From Porites lobata (Eukaryota > Cnidaria > Anthozoa > Scleractinia > Poritidae), in the NCBI GenBank assembly GCA_942486035.1, contig CALNXK010000008.1, positions 3,543,501 through 3,607,500 on the forward strand: a stretch of 64,000 nt of DNA, in the 5' to 3' direction. The notes under the pieces are model-generated. The model was not told the DNA's origin and did no database searches. It worked only from the letters and a program-made list of their open reading frames with translations. This document shows positions 12,023 to 24,055 of this stretch, in pieces. Within the stretch, counting starts at the first letter, position 1; each line of letters starts with the position of its first letter. The position numbers were made by a program, and so were the translations under genes.

Positions 12023-13007
12023 GTCTACTTGACCAGCGGGTAGATTATGCTTTGGGGAGAGGGTTTTAATTTTTGACTTTGATAGCAAATTTGATTTTGG
12101 CCGCTTATCTCACATTACCAGTTCTCCGGTCTTCTCCATTTGAAAGCCTGGAGATATAAAACAACAAAGACCCATGCGAGGTCAATACAGGGAACCTCAT
12201 TGCACAAACCGCCGTAATTCAATGTATTGTGCTATTTAGTGACATTTTGATCTTATTTTTAGCTTATCAAGAAATAATAAGCCCAGTGTTTTAAGCGCAT
12301 TCACACTGTCCGTAGCCCTCGTTTTACACCTTCAGAGTGTCCATGTTTTATAACGTAGTCCACAGTGCTGTTTGTCGTCATGATACAGACCAGGTTACGA
12401 AGTAAAGCGCAATACAAATGTTCCCATATATCGGTCAATTCTCCCGAAAAATATTCTCCTCGGAAATTTGTCATAAAAGTTCTATCATTTTGGCCGCATA
12501 ACATCTCATAATCTTAGAAAAAGCCTAGAGAAACAAGCTGGACTCTATCATTGCTTATAGTGATACCCAGTATGATTAAATCCATGAATACCATTTTCTT
12601 TTGCTAGTTTGGCAGTTTAGTAAGCTATAATTTGCACACCATGTACTTCAAGTCATACGATTAAGGAAAGTGGTATTTTTTTTGCGCTCAAAGACTATTT
12701 ACTTTCCTCCGCCATTACATCGATATGATCCTGAGGCCTGGTTATCAAGAATACAAGACAATTGCTTTGTGACGTCATTTTCTTAACTCATTACACGCTG
12801 CGTGACTAATTTCTTGAACGAACCCTGGTCAAACAATGTTCGCTTTTTCTCCCACTTCGATGCGTTCTTTTTGAGGAAAACTCTTTCGATGTTACTACAT
12901 TAGGCTCCGTATTTGTGCAGCAACCCCTGCTATCGCGAAAAATTGAGCTTCACGCGAGTCTGACCAACAGAATTAGAGATTCGAGGAATAGGTTTGTTTA
13001 CAGCTGA
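12023..13007. other. Spacer, nothing recognised
   Basis: No supported gene. A minus-strand frame at 12301-12504 has a protein-like look but no motif I can name and no splice context. Confidence 0.35.
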
Positions 13008-13190
13008 CAGCTTCGCTGTTTTCTCGGTTTAATAACTTCGAAGAGTGCTGCAATAGCATTTCCCGGGACTCTCAACGCAAACCAGCGGCGGAAAATTAAA
13101 CTTGGATCGTTTGCTGGCATATGGAAGAAAGATCAATCAACAAATCTTGAATCTGAAAGAAATCTTCGCATGAAGAGGGAGCGCAAGGAG
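13008..13190 (+). CDS. Candidate orphan exon, unknown protein
   Basis: A 61-codon open stretch runs from an in-frame stop at 13005 to a strong donor (AAGGAG|gtaagc). It is Lys/Arg/Glu-rich towards its end (RNLRMKRERKE), and the surrounding DNA is less AT-rich. No partner exon or domain is recognised. It could equally be a chance frame or a transposon fragment. Confidence 0.15.
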
Positions 13191-13440
13191 GTAAGCCTAC
13201 AGTTTGCAAAATTTGCAGTGAATGTCCCCAATGCTCATTGTTAAGTTATTTATATCGCCGGTGGTGATTTTTGCTTTTACTACTGGCGAAGTCATTGAAG
13301 ATAAAGTTTTTCGTAGACCTTTTTTCGACTGGAACGCGACGACTATGAAACTTTTAGGAAACCTTCAGCTTCCACTCGGTATAACGCGTATGTGATACAT
13401 GTATATATGTATGTTTCCTTTGAGTGCTGTGCACCTCTCT

Positions 13441-13850
13441 TCAGGGGCACCAAACGTCAATTTTAGGAAAATATCTGTCCGCAAGACGATTTAAGATCTA
13501 CAGATTGTAGAATTTTCGGAACACTTGTTGTAAAATTTCTTGCTTGCCAGCCTCTCCTAGGATTTTCGAACATCTAACAAATGGTATAATTGCCCATTTT
13601 TAACGGATTTTTACCCTAAAAAGGTCACCTAGAATTTTCGGGAGCCTTTTTTCTGGCTGAAATTTTCGAAAGGGTAATTTTTGATCCCTATAATTTTCGA
13701 ATCACTAGACTTTCAGCTAGGAAATCCGAACAGATGAAAAACTTTTACGGGATAAAAATATGCCTATATCTACCGTTTAAATACTAAAATACGTTTAACA
13801 ATGTTATTTTTAAGTGGTTTTGGACTATATTCTCGTTGGGTGCCCCTGTC
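13441..13850 (+). repeat. Dispersed repeat R2, copy 1
   Basis: It is homologous in inverted orientation to about 43585-43930. Both contain 'gaaattttcgaaa', GGTATAATTGCCCATTTTTA or its close complement, 'catctgttcgga', and an end near 'gggtgcccctg'. There is no coding potential; it may be a nonautonomous element or the untranslated end of a retroelement. Confidence 0.7.
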
Positions 13851-14562
13851 TCTTTAACAAGAAATTAGCTTGGCGTACCTGCAAGTTATCAGGATTTACT
13901 TATATATCAGAGAAATAACTGGTGTAGAAGGGAAGATTCACCTTTGATTTTTTTAGTTTTCGAAAGGTTTTTCCCTAAGGCAACAGATCACACAGAGCCC
14001 TCTAGTTTTGTAAACACTACTAGGCGTACCTTCCGGCAAGTGCCAACGAGGCGAATTCGTTTGTCTTTTGTGGAATGTGCCTAGTCAGATCTAGAGGTTT
14101 AAAATGGATTCCGCTGTAGAAAAGGATGGCACCCAACTTCAAAACAACAACTTTGGCACTTTCTAGGCTTTCACTTTTATTAAACAATAACAACATGGCT
14201 TGAAGCTTTGTTGGTCAATATGAGCAAGTTAGCACTTATGTTTCATGGAAAATTCCATTGTATCAAATGTAAATGTAAAGAAAGAAAAATATAGTTCAAA
14301 TGAGGCCTTTGACTGCTGAAATTAAAAATAATAATTAAATTCCTAGCAACAGCGTCATCATGGATAAGAAAAATATTTTGCGTGGTAATATACATAAGAA
14401 AAAGATTGGTGTAAACTAAAATGTGTGAAAAGCGAGCAAGAATGGGGCGGAATGTGTTAGAGGTATAAAAATATAAAATTGAATAAAATACAAAGATCTA
14501 ATGAGCGAGTGTTACAGGACAAAGAATCTCTTAAAGGCATAATGTTAGTCTGAAAAACAAGA

Positions 14563-14990
14563 GGTCCGCAAATTCGTTGCATTCCTGACGGGAGTTTTGG
14601 GCTGTCTTCAATGTAAATTGAGCAGCAAAAAAACATGCTGGTTGACAAAATCTCTCGAAAAACATAAATAAATTTTAAAAAAATGTCCGCAAATACGTTG
14701 CATTCCTCACGGGAGGTGAGGACTGGCTCAATGTAAATCGACCTGCGAAGAACACGCTGGTTCTGTTATAAGTTTTGAGAATATAACCCTATGCCTTGAT
14801 CAACTACCGCTTAAAATTCAGTTCACAAAGGAAAATAGAACGCTGAAAACCCTGGTTCTGAGTCGAGAAGCGAACACGTTACCTCAATATAAATCGAGCT
14901 GCAAAGAACAAGCTAGTTCTGACAGAAATTTGAGCGTAAAACCCTACTCCTTGATCAGGTGCTGTTTTAAACACAATTGATAAAGCAAAC
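14563..14990. repeat. Three degenerate direct repeats of about 150 bp
   Basis: The pattern 'caatgtaaatcgagctgcaa' followed by 'gaacacgctggttctg' recurs near 14610, 14730 and 14890 with many changes. No gene is seen in it. Confidence 0.55.
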
Positions 14991-16420
14991 CAGAGCACTA
15001 ATTGCCCTTTCAAACTAGAAATCGTATTAAAGCTTGCTCACCAGTTAGGTCCTCTTAAACATACAACGAACAGCTGCACACTGAATCACCCAATCTTGAA
15101 CTACGAGTTGTACGTAAATACAAGACATGACGTCACTACCCAAATATGGGGTCTTACTTACACCCAAATATGGTCAAAAATGCAAATTTTAGAGGGTTAC
15201 CCAGAATTTGAGAGTTTTTGCCTACATTGCACGGCGTTATAATTCTGCCGCCGAGTCAACCTCGCTTCTTAGCTCGGTTGCCTCGTTGGCAATTATTGCT
15301 CACACCTTGTTCTTGTAGTGTACTATTTGTTCTGTTACCACTATTAACATTCCTTTGAGCTTTTATAAAAAGCTTTAAAGTTCTATTTGCAAATTTGTTT
15401 TTATAAAATATTTAAATCTATCAGGATCATTGTGCAATCTGAATGGTATGATATTCTAATATACCTTAGTATTTCCAACATTCTGGTCGCAATAACCCTC
15501 ACTAAACACAAGGTATGCTTTTTTCAATTTTAGTCTTCCCAAAACTCATAACCTGATTTAACTGCACAGACACATACTGTCAGTTCAAACCACAAGTTAA
15601 ATCAAGAGAGCCCACACAAGTTTATTGTAAAACTTTTTATGTAATTTTGGAAAATACAGCAAGAATTATTAGTATTAATTTTACTGATGTGGTCTTTAAA
15701 ATTTAAATGTGATCCTATCTTGAATGTTGTGTATTGTTATTCTTTTGAGTGAATAAAGAAAAGTTTTGCATTCTTGCATCGAATGCTTATAATAATTATA
15801 TGAGTATATCATAATTTGAGATGTAAACTCCAACACAGGGTTACTCATGCACTGAATCACTGAAGTAATGTGACTGACAGATTGCAAGTTAAAAATGAAT
15901 AATCACCAAGGCTTGGTCCCTGAAATATTTATTGCAAGTAAAGCTTATGTAAATGTATGAGATAGTTTCATGGCCCCTGCTCATCACCGCTGCTTTATGT
16001 TTCACTACTCAAGGTTGTGCTTTTCCAGCGCCCGGTTGGCCCAGGCTGGGATAGACTAATGTTATTCCTATAAATGAGATACTGTCCACCCTAGCCTGAC
16101 AATTGATCTGCACAATTGTCGATCACAAGATAAATGTGAGCCCCCCCCCCCCTCTTAGAACCTGGAGGACAACTTTTGGTGTTACTTAGGGTGTGCAATA
16201 TAGAAATCCGTTATTTGCTAGTCATACTGTCCAGTGATTACATTGAACAAACCAAGGGCTAAAATTTTATTGTTTTTTGTTGCCCGATGTAGCATAGTCT
16301 ATTTTGGGGGTATTATATAGCCTGAGCCAAGCTAGGGCAGGGTCCGCGCAGGGCGAGGGGGAGGGGCGGGGGGGGCAGGGTCCCCCCAGTTTTTGAACAA
16401 TTAATAAATAAAATTAAGTG
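14991..16420. other. Spacer, nothing recognised
   Basis: AT-rich, with a poly-C run at about 16141-16152 and a G-rich patch near 16350-16390. No domain-bearing frame. Confidence 0.4.
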
Positions 16421-16592
16421 CAGTGGAACCTCGATACAAAAAAGGGCCAAGGAACTGGCAAAATATGTTCATTATAACGAGATTGGTCAACTTATATCAA
16501 GGTTCTTTTTCATATTGCCTTGGTTTTACTATAACTGGAGTCAAAAAAAAATAGTTCGTTAGACCGAGGACTTCGTTATAGAGGTTCCACCC
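16421..16592. mobile_element. Tigger/pogo-like MITE
   Basis: The left end reads CAGTGGAACCTCGATA and the right end gives the complement of a closely similar sequence (GGTGGAACCTCTATAACGAA). Such ends are typical of pogo/Tigger-type elements. Only about 170 bp lies between them, so it is nonautonomous. Confidence 0.6.
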
Positions 16593-18016
16593 TAATAAAT
16601 TTTCATATAAGTAGTATCTTTGTTGGAATAAGAATCTTCCAGCATCTAAATTCATTATTGGTCCATTTTGATCCCATCAGTCTGATGTGTAGCGAGCCGG
16701 TTCAGTACGCCTATATTTACAAAACTGCAATTAGTCCTAGACTTCCGCATTTTCAAACTAGCCAGGCTATGTAGCATTTGCAATGATGCGGAATAGTCTC
16801 TTTTGATGAAGGTTCTCGATTAAATCTGAAGACTACTCCAAAAACTACGGTCTCTTGAAACGAATTATATCGGCTGATGATGTGGTCTCTGATGCATTTA
16901 AATGACATACTAGACAAAATAACGGGGTTACAGGAACCTACAGTGTAATATCATGATCTGCAAACTTCTAGTGATGGATCCAGCATGTGCAATCACGATC
17001 AGCAAGAGAAAGGTACTTTTCAGCGGCTTGAAGTTCATAAACATGACTCCGCTCAACAGTGACTCAAGACGGAAAGGTCCAATAATCTGACAGTTCTAAA
17101 CAGCCACAAAGAGAGAACAGCCAAATTTGCTCTCTCCCCCCCTCCCCCACCTCAAAGTAAGTGGTCACCGGCCCCCCACACTTTAAAAACTACTCTGCGG
17201 GGAATGTAAGGGGTTTGAACTCTTAAAATACGTGTTTCTAATTATATTTTACAATGGAAAAAACCATTAGCAACAGAGCACAATCAAGGATGGGCCTCGC
17301 CCATGATGAACATAATTTCCACTGGGTAACACTTCTTCCTAAAGGCTAGTGAATTTATGGCACACTGTATAGAGAACTTAACATTAGATCTAAATCATCG
17401 GCTGAGATACATAACACTAAAATAACAATCAAATTTTCAACAATAAAGGACAACGAGCTGCTTTGGAACTGAAACTTAGGTGAGCTGAAAACTGTACCCA
17501 CTCTCGAACCTACTCTGATTCGCTGTGCCTGAAGTGCTATATTAAAAGTAAAACTTTATCTGAACTTGGATAAATTAAATGAGCACTCGAGAGTGGCTAG
17601 AAGGTAGGTGACATTAGTGCGGACTCTCGATTGTCTTGCCTGTGTTTTATTTTTATAGCCAGTACGTAGTACACCTACCAGTAGTCCGAATCTCCCTCGG
17701 CACAAAGTGCGTAAAATAGGACTCGGTGAAGTGTGCATTTCTTCCTTCTCTGAGCCTAGCTACCCTTAGTATTTGACTTTCTCTTATTCAGTCGGTGCTG
17801 GTTCTACAGAGTCATCGTAACCGATGGTTTTCTCCTTTAAATTTCCAGAATCGGGCGAAGATGAGCGAAACTTGGAGAATCGCTCGCTGATTTCTCACGG
17901 TTCAGGTTTGTTTTGCTCGGCGTGTTCAGAAAATGACGTCACAAGTCAGAGAACAATAGCTTTGTATTATAAGACCGCAACTCCAAGCCGTGGGCTCGCT
18001 GGAACATAAATTTGTA
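16593..18016. other. Spacer, nothing recognised
   Basis: No supported coding region. The part from 17760 to 18016 is less AT-rich and could include the promoter of the candidate exon that follows. Confidence 0.35.
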
Positions 18017-18099
18017 ATGGCGGACGCGAAAAACCTGCGTTTTGAAGTTCAGTATCTTCAGTTAGAGGGCGCCAAAGTTCATTTCAGTGACCGAAACAG
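18017..18099 (+). CDS. Candidate first coding exon, unknown protein
   Basis: An ATG in good context (gtaATGGCGG) opens a frame MADAKNLRFEVQYLQLEG... that reaches a consensus donor (AACAG|gtacgt). No later exon is identified. The donor abuts a copy of repeat R1, which weakens the call. The protein is not recognised. Confidence 0.25.
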
Positions 18100-18378
18100 G
18101 TACGTGGTGGCGAAACGCGGCGAGTGAGTATCGAATGCAAAATTGGCTTCTCAGTCAAATGTAGAGTGCTGGTTCAGGCATCAAAACTAATAAAAAGTAC
18201 CAGTGTATAAAAATCTGTATGTCAAGTTGAAAATTGCATGGTTTGACTGTGTAATTTGACAAAGCGAGTGGAAAATGTCGAGCGAGCAAGGTCAAATAAA
18301 ATTGAAGTTTTAAAGTTGAAAAGTTAAATGAGCAATTTAAAATACAAACCAAGAATTTTGGCGGTGAACGTACGCCAT
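18100..18378. repeat. Dispersed repeat R1, copy 2
   Basis: This is the reverse-complement partner of 10912-11262, with the same ends and a shared internal block around 'ctggttcaggcatcaaaac'. Confidence 0.65.
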
Positions 18379-18435
18379 ACGTCTTAACTTCCTTACGAGA
18401 TCATTATAGGGTAATTAGCTTAACACCATACTAAC

Positions 18436-18549
18436 CAATTTCACATCGATTGCCAGAAAAGCCAGGCGGGCAACTGCAGTTGAATGCATTGATTCTGTCA
18501 GTGCAAGTTCCGTTGTTCAAACAGGGACTGCTCTCACACTCGTTTATAT
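18436..18549 (-). CDS. EGF-like exon (Ca-binding type), last intact one
   Basis: A 114-bp class 1-1 exon between ...tttcAG and |gttagt. It encodes (D)INECESSPCLNNGTC...CSCPPGF...RCEI, with the six cysteines and the DxNEC calcium-binding start. It belongs to the minus-strand PAN/EGF set. Its phase-1 donor (GAAATTG|) matches the acceptor of exon A at 10721 about 7.7 kb on, so direct splicing would keep frame. Confidence 0.75.
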
Positions 18550-18782
18550 CTGAAACAAACAATAATCACAGATAAATTGCAAACAAAAGAAACGAAATTC
18601 CACTTTTGCGGAGGGTTCTTCAATAGTATTGAAAGTTGTGAAAGAAAGTTATAAATGCAAATAAACCTCTTCTTCACAAAAACAACTTACAATAAATAAA
18701 CATGCAAGACCTAACACCGACAGTTAGTGTATAGATTTCAAACCGAACAATAAAATAACAGCTAGACACAGGAAACTAATTT

Positions 18783-18879
18783 CACATCGATTGCCCTAAA
18801 TCCTGGTGGACAACTGCAATTGAATCCGTTGCTTCGATCAGTGCATTCAAACAGAGAATGTTCTCACACTCGTTTCTAT
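18783..18879 (-). pseudogene. Broken EGF exon
   Basis: The acceptor side reads (D)RNECENILCLN like its neighbours, but bases are missing after CLN. The frame leaves the EGF pattern, and CSCPPGF appears only in another frame. The donor has also lost GT (GAAATTAG then tttcc). It is probably skipped, which keeps frame because neighbouring exons are class 1-1. Confidence 0.7.
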
Positions 18880-19284
18880 CTGAAGGCGTGAAATATAATA
18901 AAAAATTAATGACAAATAAATACGTATGCGTTAATGACCAAACTTGTTCGGCCAAGATATTTGCCAAGTTCTTTGTTTTCGGTATTTTCATGGACCGAGA
19001 CGAATTCGAGGTCAGTAAAATTGCAAAACAATCCAGTGGACCCTAGAGCCGCCCAATAAAAACATATCTTGGTATAACATCATTAACATTGTTTCAATTG
19101 TTGGATGATGTAGGACCCATATATATATATATATAATGTAATGAGGATTTAAAATTGATCCATATTTATCGGCCATCAGCATTCAACAGCGTCCAACACT
19201 TTTTTTTAGGTGTTTAAATGGATACATAGCAAGTTGAAGGTTTTGGCGGAAATGCAATGCAACTAGCAGCAACAAGTATCTCAC

Positions 19285-19398
19285 CAATTTCGCATCGGTT
19301 GCCGGCAAATCCTGGAGGGCAACTGCAGTTGAAGCCATTGATTAGGTCGATGCAAGTTCCGTTGTTCAAACAAGGAATATTGACACAGTCATTTATAT
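19285..19398 (-). CDS. EGF-like exon (Ca-binding type)
   Basis: A 114-bp class 1-1 exon flanked by ...cccgcAG and |gtgaga. It encodes INDCVNIPCLNNGTC, a short middle, and CSCPPGFAGNRCEI. All six cysteines are present, with DIND-type calcium-binding residues. It is closely related to the exons at 18436 and 18783, which suggests local exon duplication. Confidence 0.8.
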
Positions 19399-19834
19399 CT
19401 GCGGGAGAAAGAATTAAAGATATTTTTAAAAAAATGATATGTACCTTTCAGCCAAGGTAAATTAGACTTCAGCAAGAGCCAAAACACAACTAGTAAAAGT
19501 AAACGTTGTTCTAGAGGTCCATTTAGAAACCTTTCTATAAATAAGTCACTGTATCGAACAAGCGCGGAAATTGAAATTTATTACCGGGTAACGTCAAGTT
19601 CAGAGTGATACTTACAGTATTGGTCGACTTTTCTTTCAAGGTAGTTTAAATATTCTCAGTTAGATTTTTCATTGTAGTGAGCTCAAAGAAGTAAAAGTCA
19701 ATAATATAATACCTAAAATCCGTACAAAAGCTCTATGCTGATTACCATTCCCACTTGCAAAGTGCGTTAATGGTGTCACCTGTGATTGTATCTTAGTTAG
19801 AGTTAACATTGTTTCAACTCAGTATTTCTTACTC

Positions 19835-19947
19835 GTTTCGCAGTCTTTTCCGGTGAATCCTTTCACGCAGATACACTTATATCCATTTTCCTGGTACAAC
19901 GAAATGCATTTTCCAGTGTTCTTACAGGGCGAACTATCACAGGGAGA
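19835..19947 (-). CDS. EGF-like exon following the PAN exon
   Basis: It starts in phase 0 after ...tgtgtAG with SPCDSSPCKNTGKC and continues to YKCICVKGF.GKDCET before a gtaag donor in phase 1. The phase-0 start matches the phase-0 end of the PAN exon at 21698. It lacks the calcium-binding start, as is common for a first EGF repeat. End coordinates may be off by a base or two. Confidence 0.75.
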
Positions 19948-21697
19948 CTACACAAAGGAAAGGATACGGCTGTAAGTAAAGACCATTTTATGTCAAAGTT
20001 AAAATATCCAGTAACGTTACATATAACATTTATCCATATTCCAAAGATGCTGAATTTACGGCAAATTCCACTTTTCAGTCCAGCAGAACTGTCATTAGTC
20101 ATATCTGTGTCTAAGCGAACAGACTGACTGAATGAAAAATAAATGAATAAATAAAACATGAACTTAGCGGTTAACACTTTCAAAAATTCATCAGGATTCT
20201 ACTTTGCTCGACATGTAAAACAATCGCAGATGCTCTAAGATACGAATTTCACATTTAGCGCCGTTACAAACTAAAATTCCCTGCAGTTGGCATGCAATAA
20301 GCTCATGTAATTTAATAAATTTAACTCGCTCGGTCATCAAATTGTCTGGAACGCGGCTGGTTTTGCCGCAGTGAGTGAGTTCACGCACTGTCCTCTAAGC
20401 TAGTTGCTTGTGGTCGCAGCCTTTGTCGGATGAACAGGCTGCAGATATGAGTGGCCTCGCGATGGCTTGAAGAACCAACGTTTGCCTTCTTTCCTAGCTG
20501 GTCAGGGTATCTTTTAAATGCATTTTTTGCGTTCTGCTATGAATTCTAATGAAATTTCATCTCATATTCCTTACACTTTGTGGATTTCCTTGTCCAATTA
20601 AATTGCATCTCCTTGCATTCTATAAAGAATTTTAAAACGTACAATTCTTTCCTCCTGACTTTCAGTTAGCTTTTAAGGCGGCTGATCACAGTTTCTCTAG
20701 CACGACGTTATCCCTTTTATGTGAATGTTAACATCCTTATCAATGAGGAGAAGATTTGCAGCCAATAAACTTTTTAAAGGAAAAAAAAGTACGAGGAGAA
20801 GTTGTAAGTTGTGTACTAACTCATCAAGAAACCTACGAATGACTAGATTTTGTGTAAACCTAATAAATTCGAAATTTTAGGCTTGTTTTTAATCATCCAT
20901 GTTGAACTTACGCGTATACGTACCAACCAGGATCTCAGAGTAGGGACGTCGAACGAAACACGAACGGTTTAATGGTTACAGGTGGCAGTTCTATTTTTAA
21001 ATGTGCGTTGCTATGGCAATATCTCATTGAAACAGGCAAACATTATAGGAGGCCATAACAGCTTACGTGAAAAAGAACGAAGAACTAGATAGAAAAAAAA
21101 TTGTTTCAACAAGGCAATTTACTCGGTTAATTTCACTCATTACCAAATTTCAAGAAGTTGAGGTGATATACTCTAACTGGCAGCAGATCAGGCTATAATA
21201 GGAGTATTAAAACGTTTCTGTAACTTTTAACAAAAGCCAAATATGCAAACAAATATTAAGGAAAATTTATGGTATGACAATGTGTGTTTTGCGAACGAAA
21301 CGCTTTTTGTAGCCAAATATTTCAGTTGAGAGCTCTGTCTCATAAGGCCTCCCTCATAAACGACATTCGAAGATAAATATATCGATTTCATCACGCAGCG
21401 TGTTTGGGCATCGGCAGATGATTTAATTAAGAGTTGAAAGGTTTAACTCAGTTGTAACCCTTTTTAGGCTTGCCAAACTCGTTAGTCAATTCCTTTGCAT
21501 TTAAAGCACAACGTAATCCACTGCATTCAAGGTTTTCCAAGCGAGAGATACATTTTTATTTACAAATGCTAACTTTCGAAACTAGGGAGAGTCAAAAGAA
21601 AAAACAAAGCAAAACAAACAAACAAAGACAAACAAGAAGAAGCTTTTTATTTTCCATTCAGAAGGAAGATTTTTGATAAATTAGAAGTTTGACTTAC

Positions 21698-21960
21698 CGG
21701 AATATAAAAGTGATGAAACTCTTTGCTAGCGTTGAACTTGTCCGAGTTGTTAAACTTGTCCGAGGGCAGGAGTTCGCAAAGAAGTTTGCCGTTGACATCA
21801 GGGAAGGCGGCCACATTGTAGGAAAAACATGAAGGAATTTCTAGACAGGCGTAGCCACAATCGTTTTCGTCTTGAATAAGATTCCGCCCAATACTGGAGA
21901 TATTTAGGTAGGAAAATTCACTTATCATGAAGTTGACATAGAAAAAGTTCCCAATCGATC
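21698..21960 (-). CDS. PAN/apple domain exon
   Basis: The exon reads from GSIGNFFYVNF to ...FHHFYIP before |gtaagt. The pattern ENDCGYACLEIPSCFSYN, then KLLCELL, fits PAN/apple domains, which bind proteins or sugars outside the cell. Two AGs lie close together at the acceptor; the second (caAG|GATCG) keeps frame with exon 1. In cnidarians PAN-EGF chains occur in secreted and surface proteins. Confidence 0.75.
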
Positions 21961-22070
21961 CTTGACTGAAAGCTTTTTAAAAGAAGAGAGGGAAAGTATG
22001 AGATTCTTTTTTCATGTCATTATATACTGAAAAACTACAATAAAGGAAATAAAAGATAGAGTCCATGTAC

Positions 22071-22146
22071 CTTCAGAATTAGTTGCAAAGGTGACAAAGA
22101 TATATAGAAGGAAGAAGTAGTTTCTCAGAATTACTGGTTTTTCCAT
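22071..22146 (-). CDS. Signal-peptide exon of the PAN/EGF gene
   Basis: MEKPVILRN is followed by the hydrophobic core YFFLLYIFVTFAT, then NSE and a donor (GAAG|gtacat) in phase 1. The pattern is a standard secretory signal. An alternative in-frame ATG lies 12 codons upstream at 22182. With 21960-18436 it forms the 5' part of a minus-strand gene. No terminal exon of its own is seen unless it uses exon A at 9571-10721. Confidence 0.7.
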
Positions 22147-22189
22147 CTTCTCGTGATACACCAAGAAGTGAAGTTTGAGCATTTGTCTA

Positions 22190-23572
22190 ATTCAGTCTTT
22201 GAATTAAATGCATTAGAACAAGCACCCACATCTTCTAACTGTATCGTTTGTCTGTAACCTGATACGGACACAAAAGAAGTTAAACAACTGCAATCAATAA
22301 ATAATATCAAAACTCGTCTGAAAACCTTATTCTAGAACAAATGGCTTGTTTTAAAAATGCCTAAGGGGATTTAATGAATTTTGATGCAGAGAGAGAGCAG
22401 TATTTCCATGGAGACCTTTTCTGGTGATAAAACTAAAAGTACAAAAAGGTCTTTCAAGCTTTGCTCCTAATTCAACGAAACAATTGCATCATTTGCCCAA
22501 TTCAATTCAAAGAATTCATGAACTACTTAAGATTCTTCTGTTTGGTGTTCATACCACTGAAAAACAGTTTGCAATGACGTTTTTAAGTGTTAGTTGAATT
22601 GTCATTCCTTTACAGAATATCAAAATATGTCCATTGCAGACAAAACAATCTTCCTGTCAAGACTATAGCGTGGGCTGACATTGAGAAGTCTGGCAAATTT
22701 TCAACAGGTTTAATTGTGCAAACGTAGCTCAAACCAATGAACTGCCTTTCCAAATTTTCCATCGACCACCGAGATGCAGATGGAAATATCTCTGAGCGTA
22801 ATCTACTAGGCTTTAAGTCTCAGATAACCGGGTGTTTTAAAAATCGAGCTTAGTAAACTGTAGCTTAAGTCGTTCTGTCAATATTATATGAATAAAACAA
22901 GAACTTCCAATTTCGTAAAAATAAGTACGGGGTAAATTAATCACCAGTGAGACTAATGTTGCTTTGCCCCATGCTATTAAGTTCGGTTAAATTACCTTGC
23001 ATAATTAGGAAATTAATGAAAATGTGGAGATTCAAGGGCTTTACATAATTATGCTAATCATTCCTTAGTATAACGGCTAAACTAGCAAATCGCAAAATTT
23101 TTGCGTTTTATTTCAAAAGATTTACAGCAAATCACATTGGAGTAGTGGTTTGCCACGGAAGACACCTTAACTTTCTGGTACGGAGATTCGGGGAGAAGTA
23201 GAATGTTATTTAAATCCTCACATGTAAACAACGTAATAACGAAGCTGTACTATAGTCCAACTACCCCTCTATTTACTAAAAACTCGTGCATTGATGATAA
23301 TACTAAACATCACCATCAGTCGCCCGCGGATTATTACATAATCCGATACTGCAGTGAACACTAAGATTAATAATTCATCATAGGAAATTTAAGAGATCAG
23401 ACCTACACGACTAGTAAAATGCCTAATTCTTATGGATACAGTACCCAATGTAATAGAATTCCAACACCACAATATACTTTAAACCTGCCCACAGAAATCT
23501 ATTAATGGGCTCTCACTTCATGAATTTCCCAGTAAGTAACAAAGGAAGCGCATGTTAGTCACCTTAACAGTT
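22190..23572. other. 5' flank and spacer, no further gene seen
   Basis: AT-rich sequence upstream of the PAN/EGF gene. I see no clear exon or repeat ends until the collagen/Ig relic begins. Confidence 0.4.
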
Positions 23573-24050
23573 AACGTGGCCGATTTTTTTATTAATCCAG
23601 AAATGTTGCTTGCTACGCGCGTGCACATTCTGCCATCTTGTGACGTCACATCCTTAAAAAAAACCTAAAATGCACTTTATTTGAGTGTCAAGGTATTTAA
23701 CACGAAACTATCATCTTACGCCTCCAACCGAAGGCGGGACCGCCATTTTACGTGGTCTTCCGAGCCACGTGAAGGTGGTCTAGCCGGTTACACCGCAAAT
23801 TCTCAGTATTTTAAGACTCTGAGTATTGGTCCGGCGCCAGGAAATGAACCCGCGACCTCCCGCTCAGCAATCAAGCGCTCTACTGACTGATCTAATCCTG
23901 CCGCGGTTAAATCATTAAACCATCGCAGGACTGTACAATTCGTTTGTCTGCTGGAAGTCTAGTACTTTTTAAGCCATATTCCTTAAAGCTTACACCGCAA
24001 TGAAGCTACACCAGTTTCGTTAACTACTATGGACACCTGGGATCCAATAG
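23573..24050 (-). pseudogene. Relic of a collagen/Ig1 exon (copy A)
   Basis: The outer parts match the Ig1 half of exon 2 in other copies: VVNETGVASLRCK near 24010, KRIVQS near 23950, and the ...SNISGLIKKSATLTV end with a splice donor at 23572. Stops and frameshifts interrupt it, a SINE splits it at about 23655-23905, and all collagen triplets are gone. At about 24055 it runs straight into the intergenic block. This marks where copy A's own exon 2 used to be. Confidence 0.8.
23655..23905 (-). mobile_element. tRNA-derived SINE
   Basis: On the minus strand the head has an A-box-like TAGATCAGTCAGTAGAGCG and a B-box-like GGTCGCGGGTTCATTTCC, followed by about 150 bases of body and a T-rich tail. 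Other copies of the host exon show the uninterrupted sequence (cttaatcattaaac), which locates the insertion. A short TTAA-like duplication flanks it. Confidence 0.75.
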
Positions 24051-24055
24051 CAAAA

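Noticed and set aside
12301..12504. 67-codon minus-strand frame with a protein-like look
   Set aside because: No motif, partner exon or repeated copy was found; composition alone is not enough.
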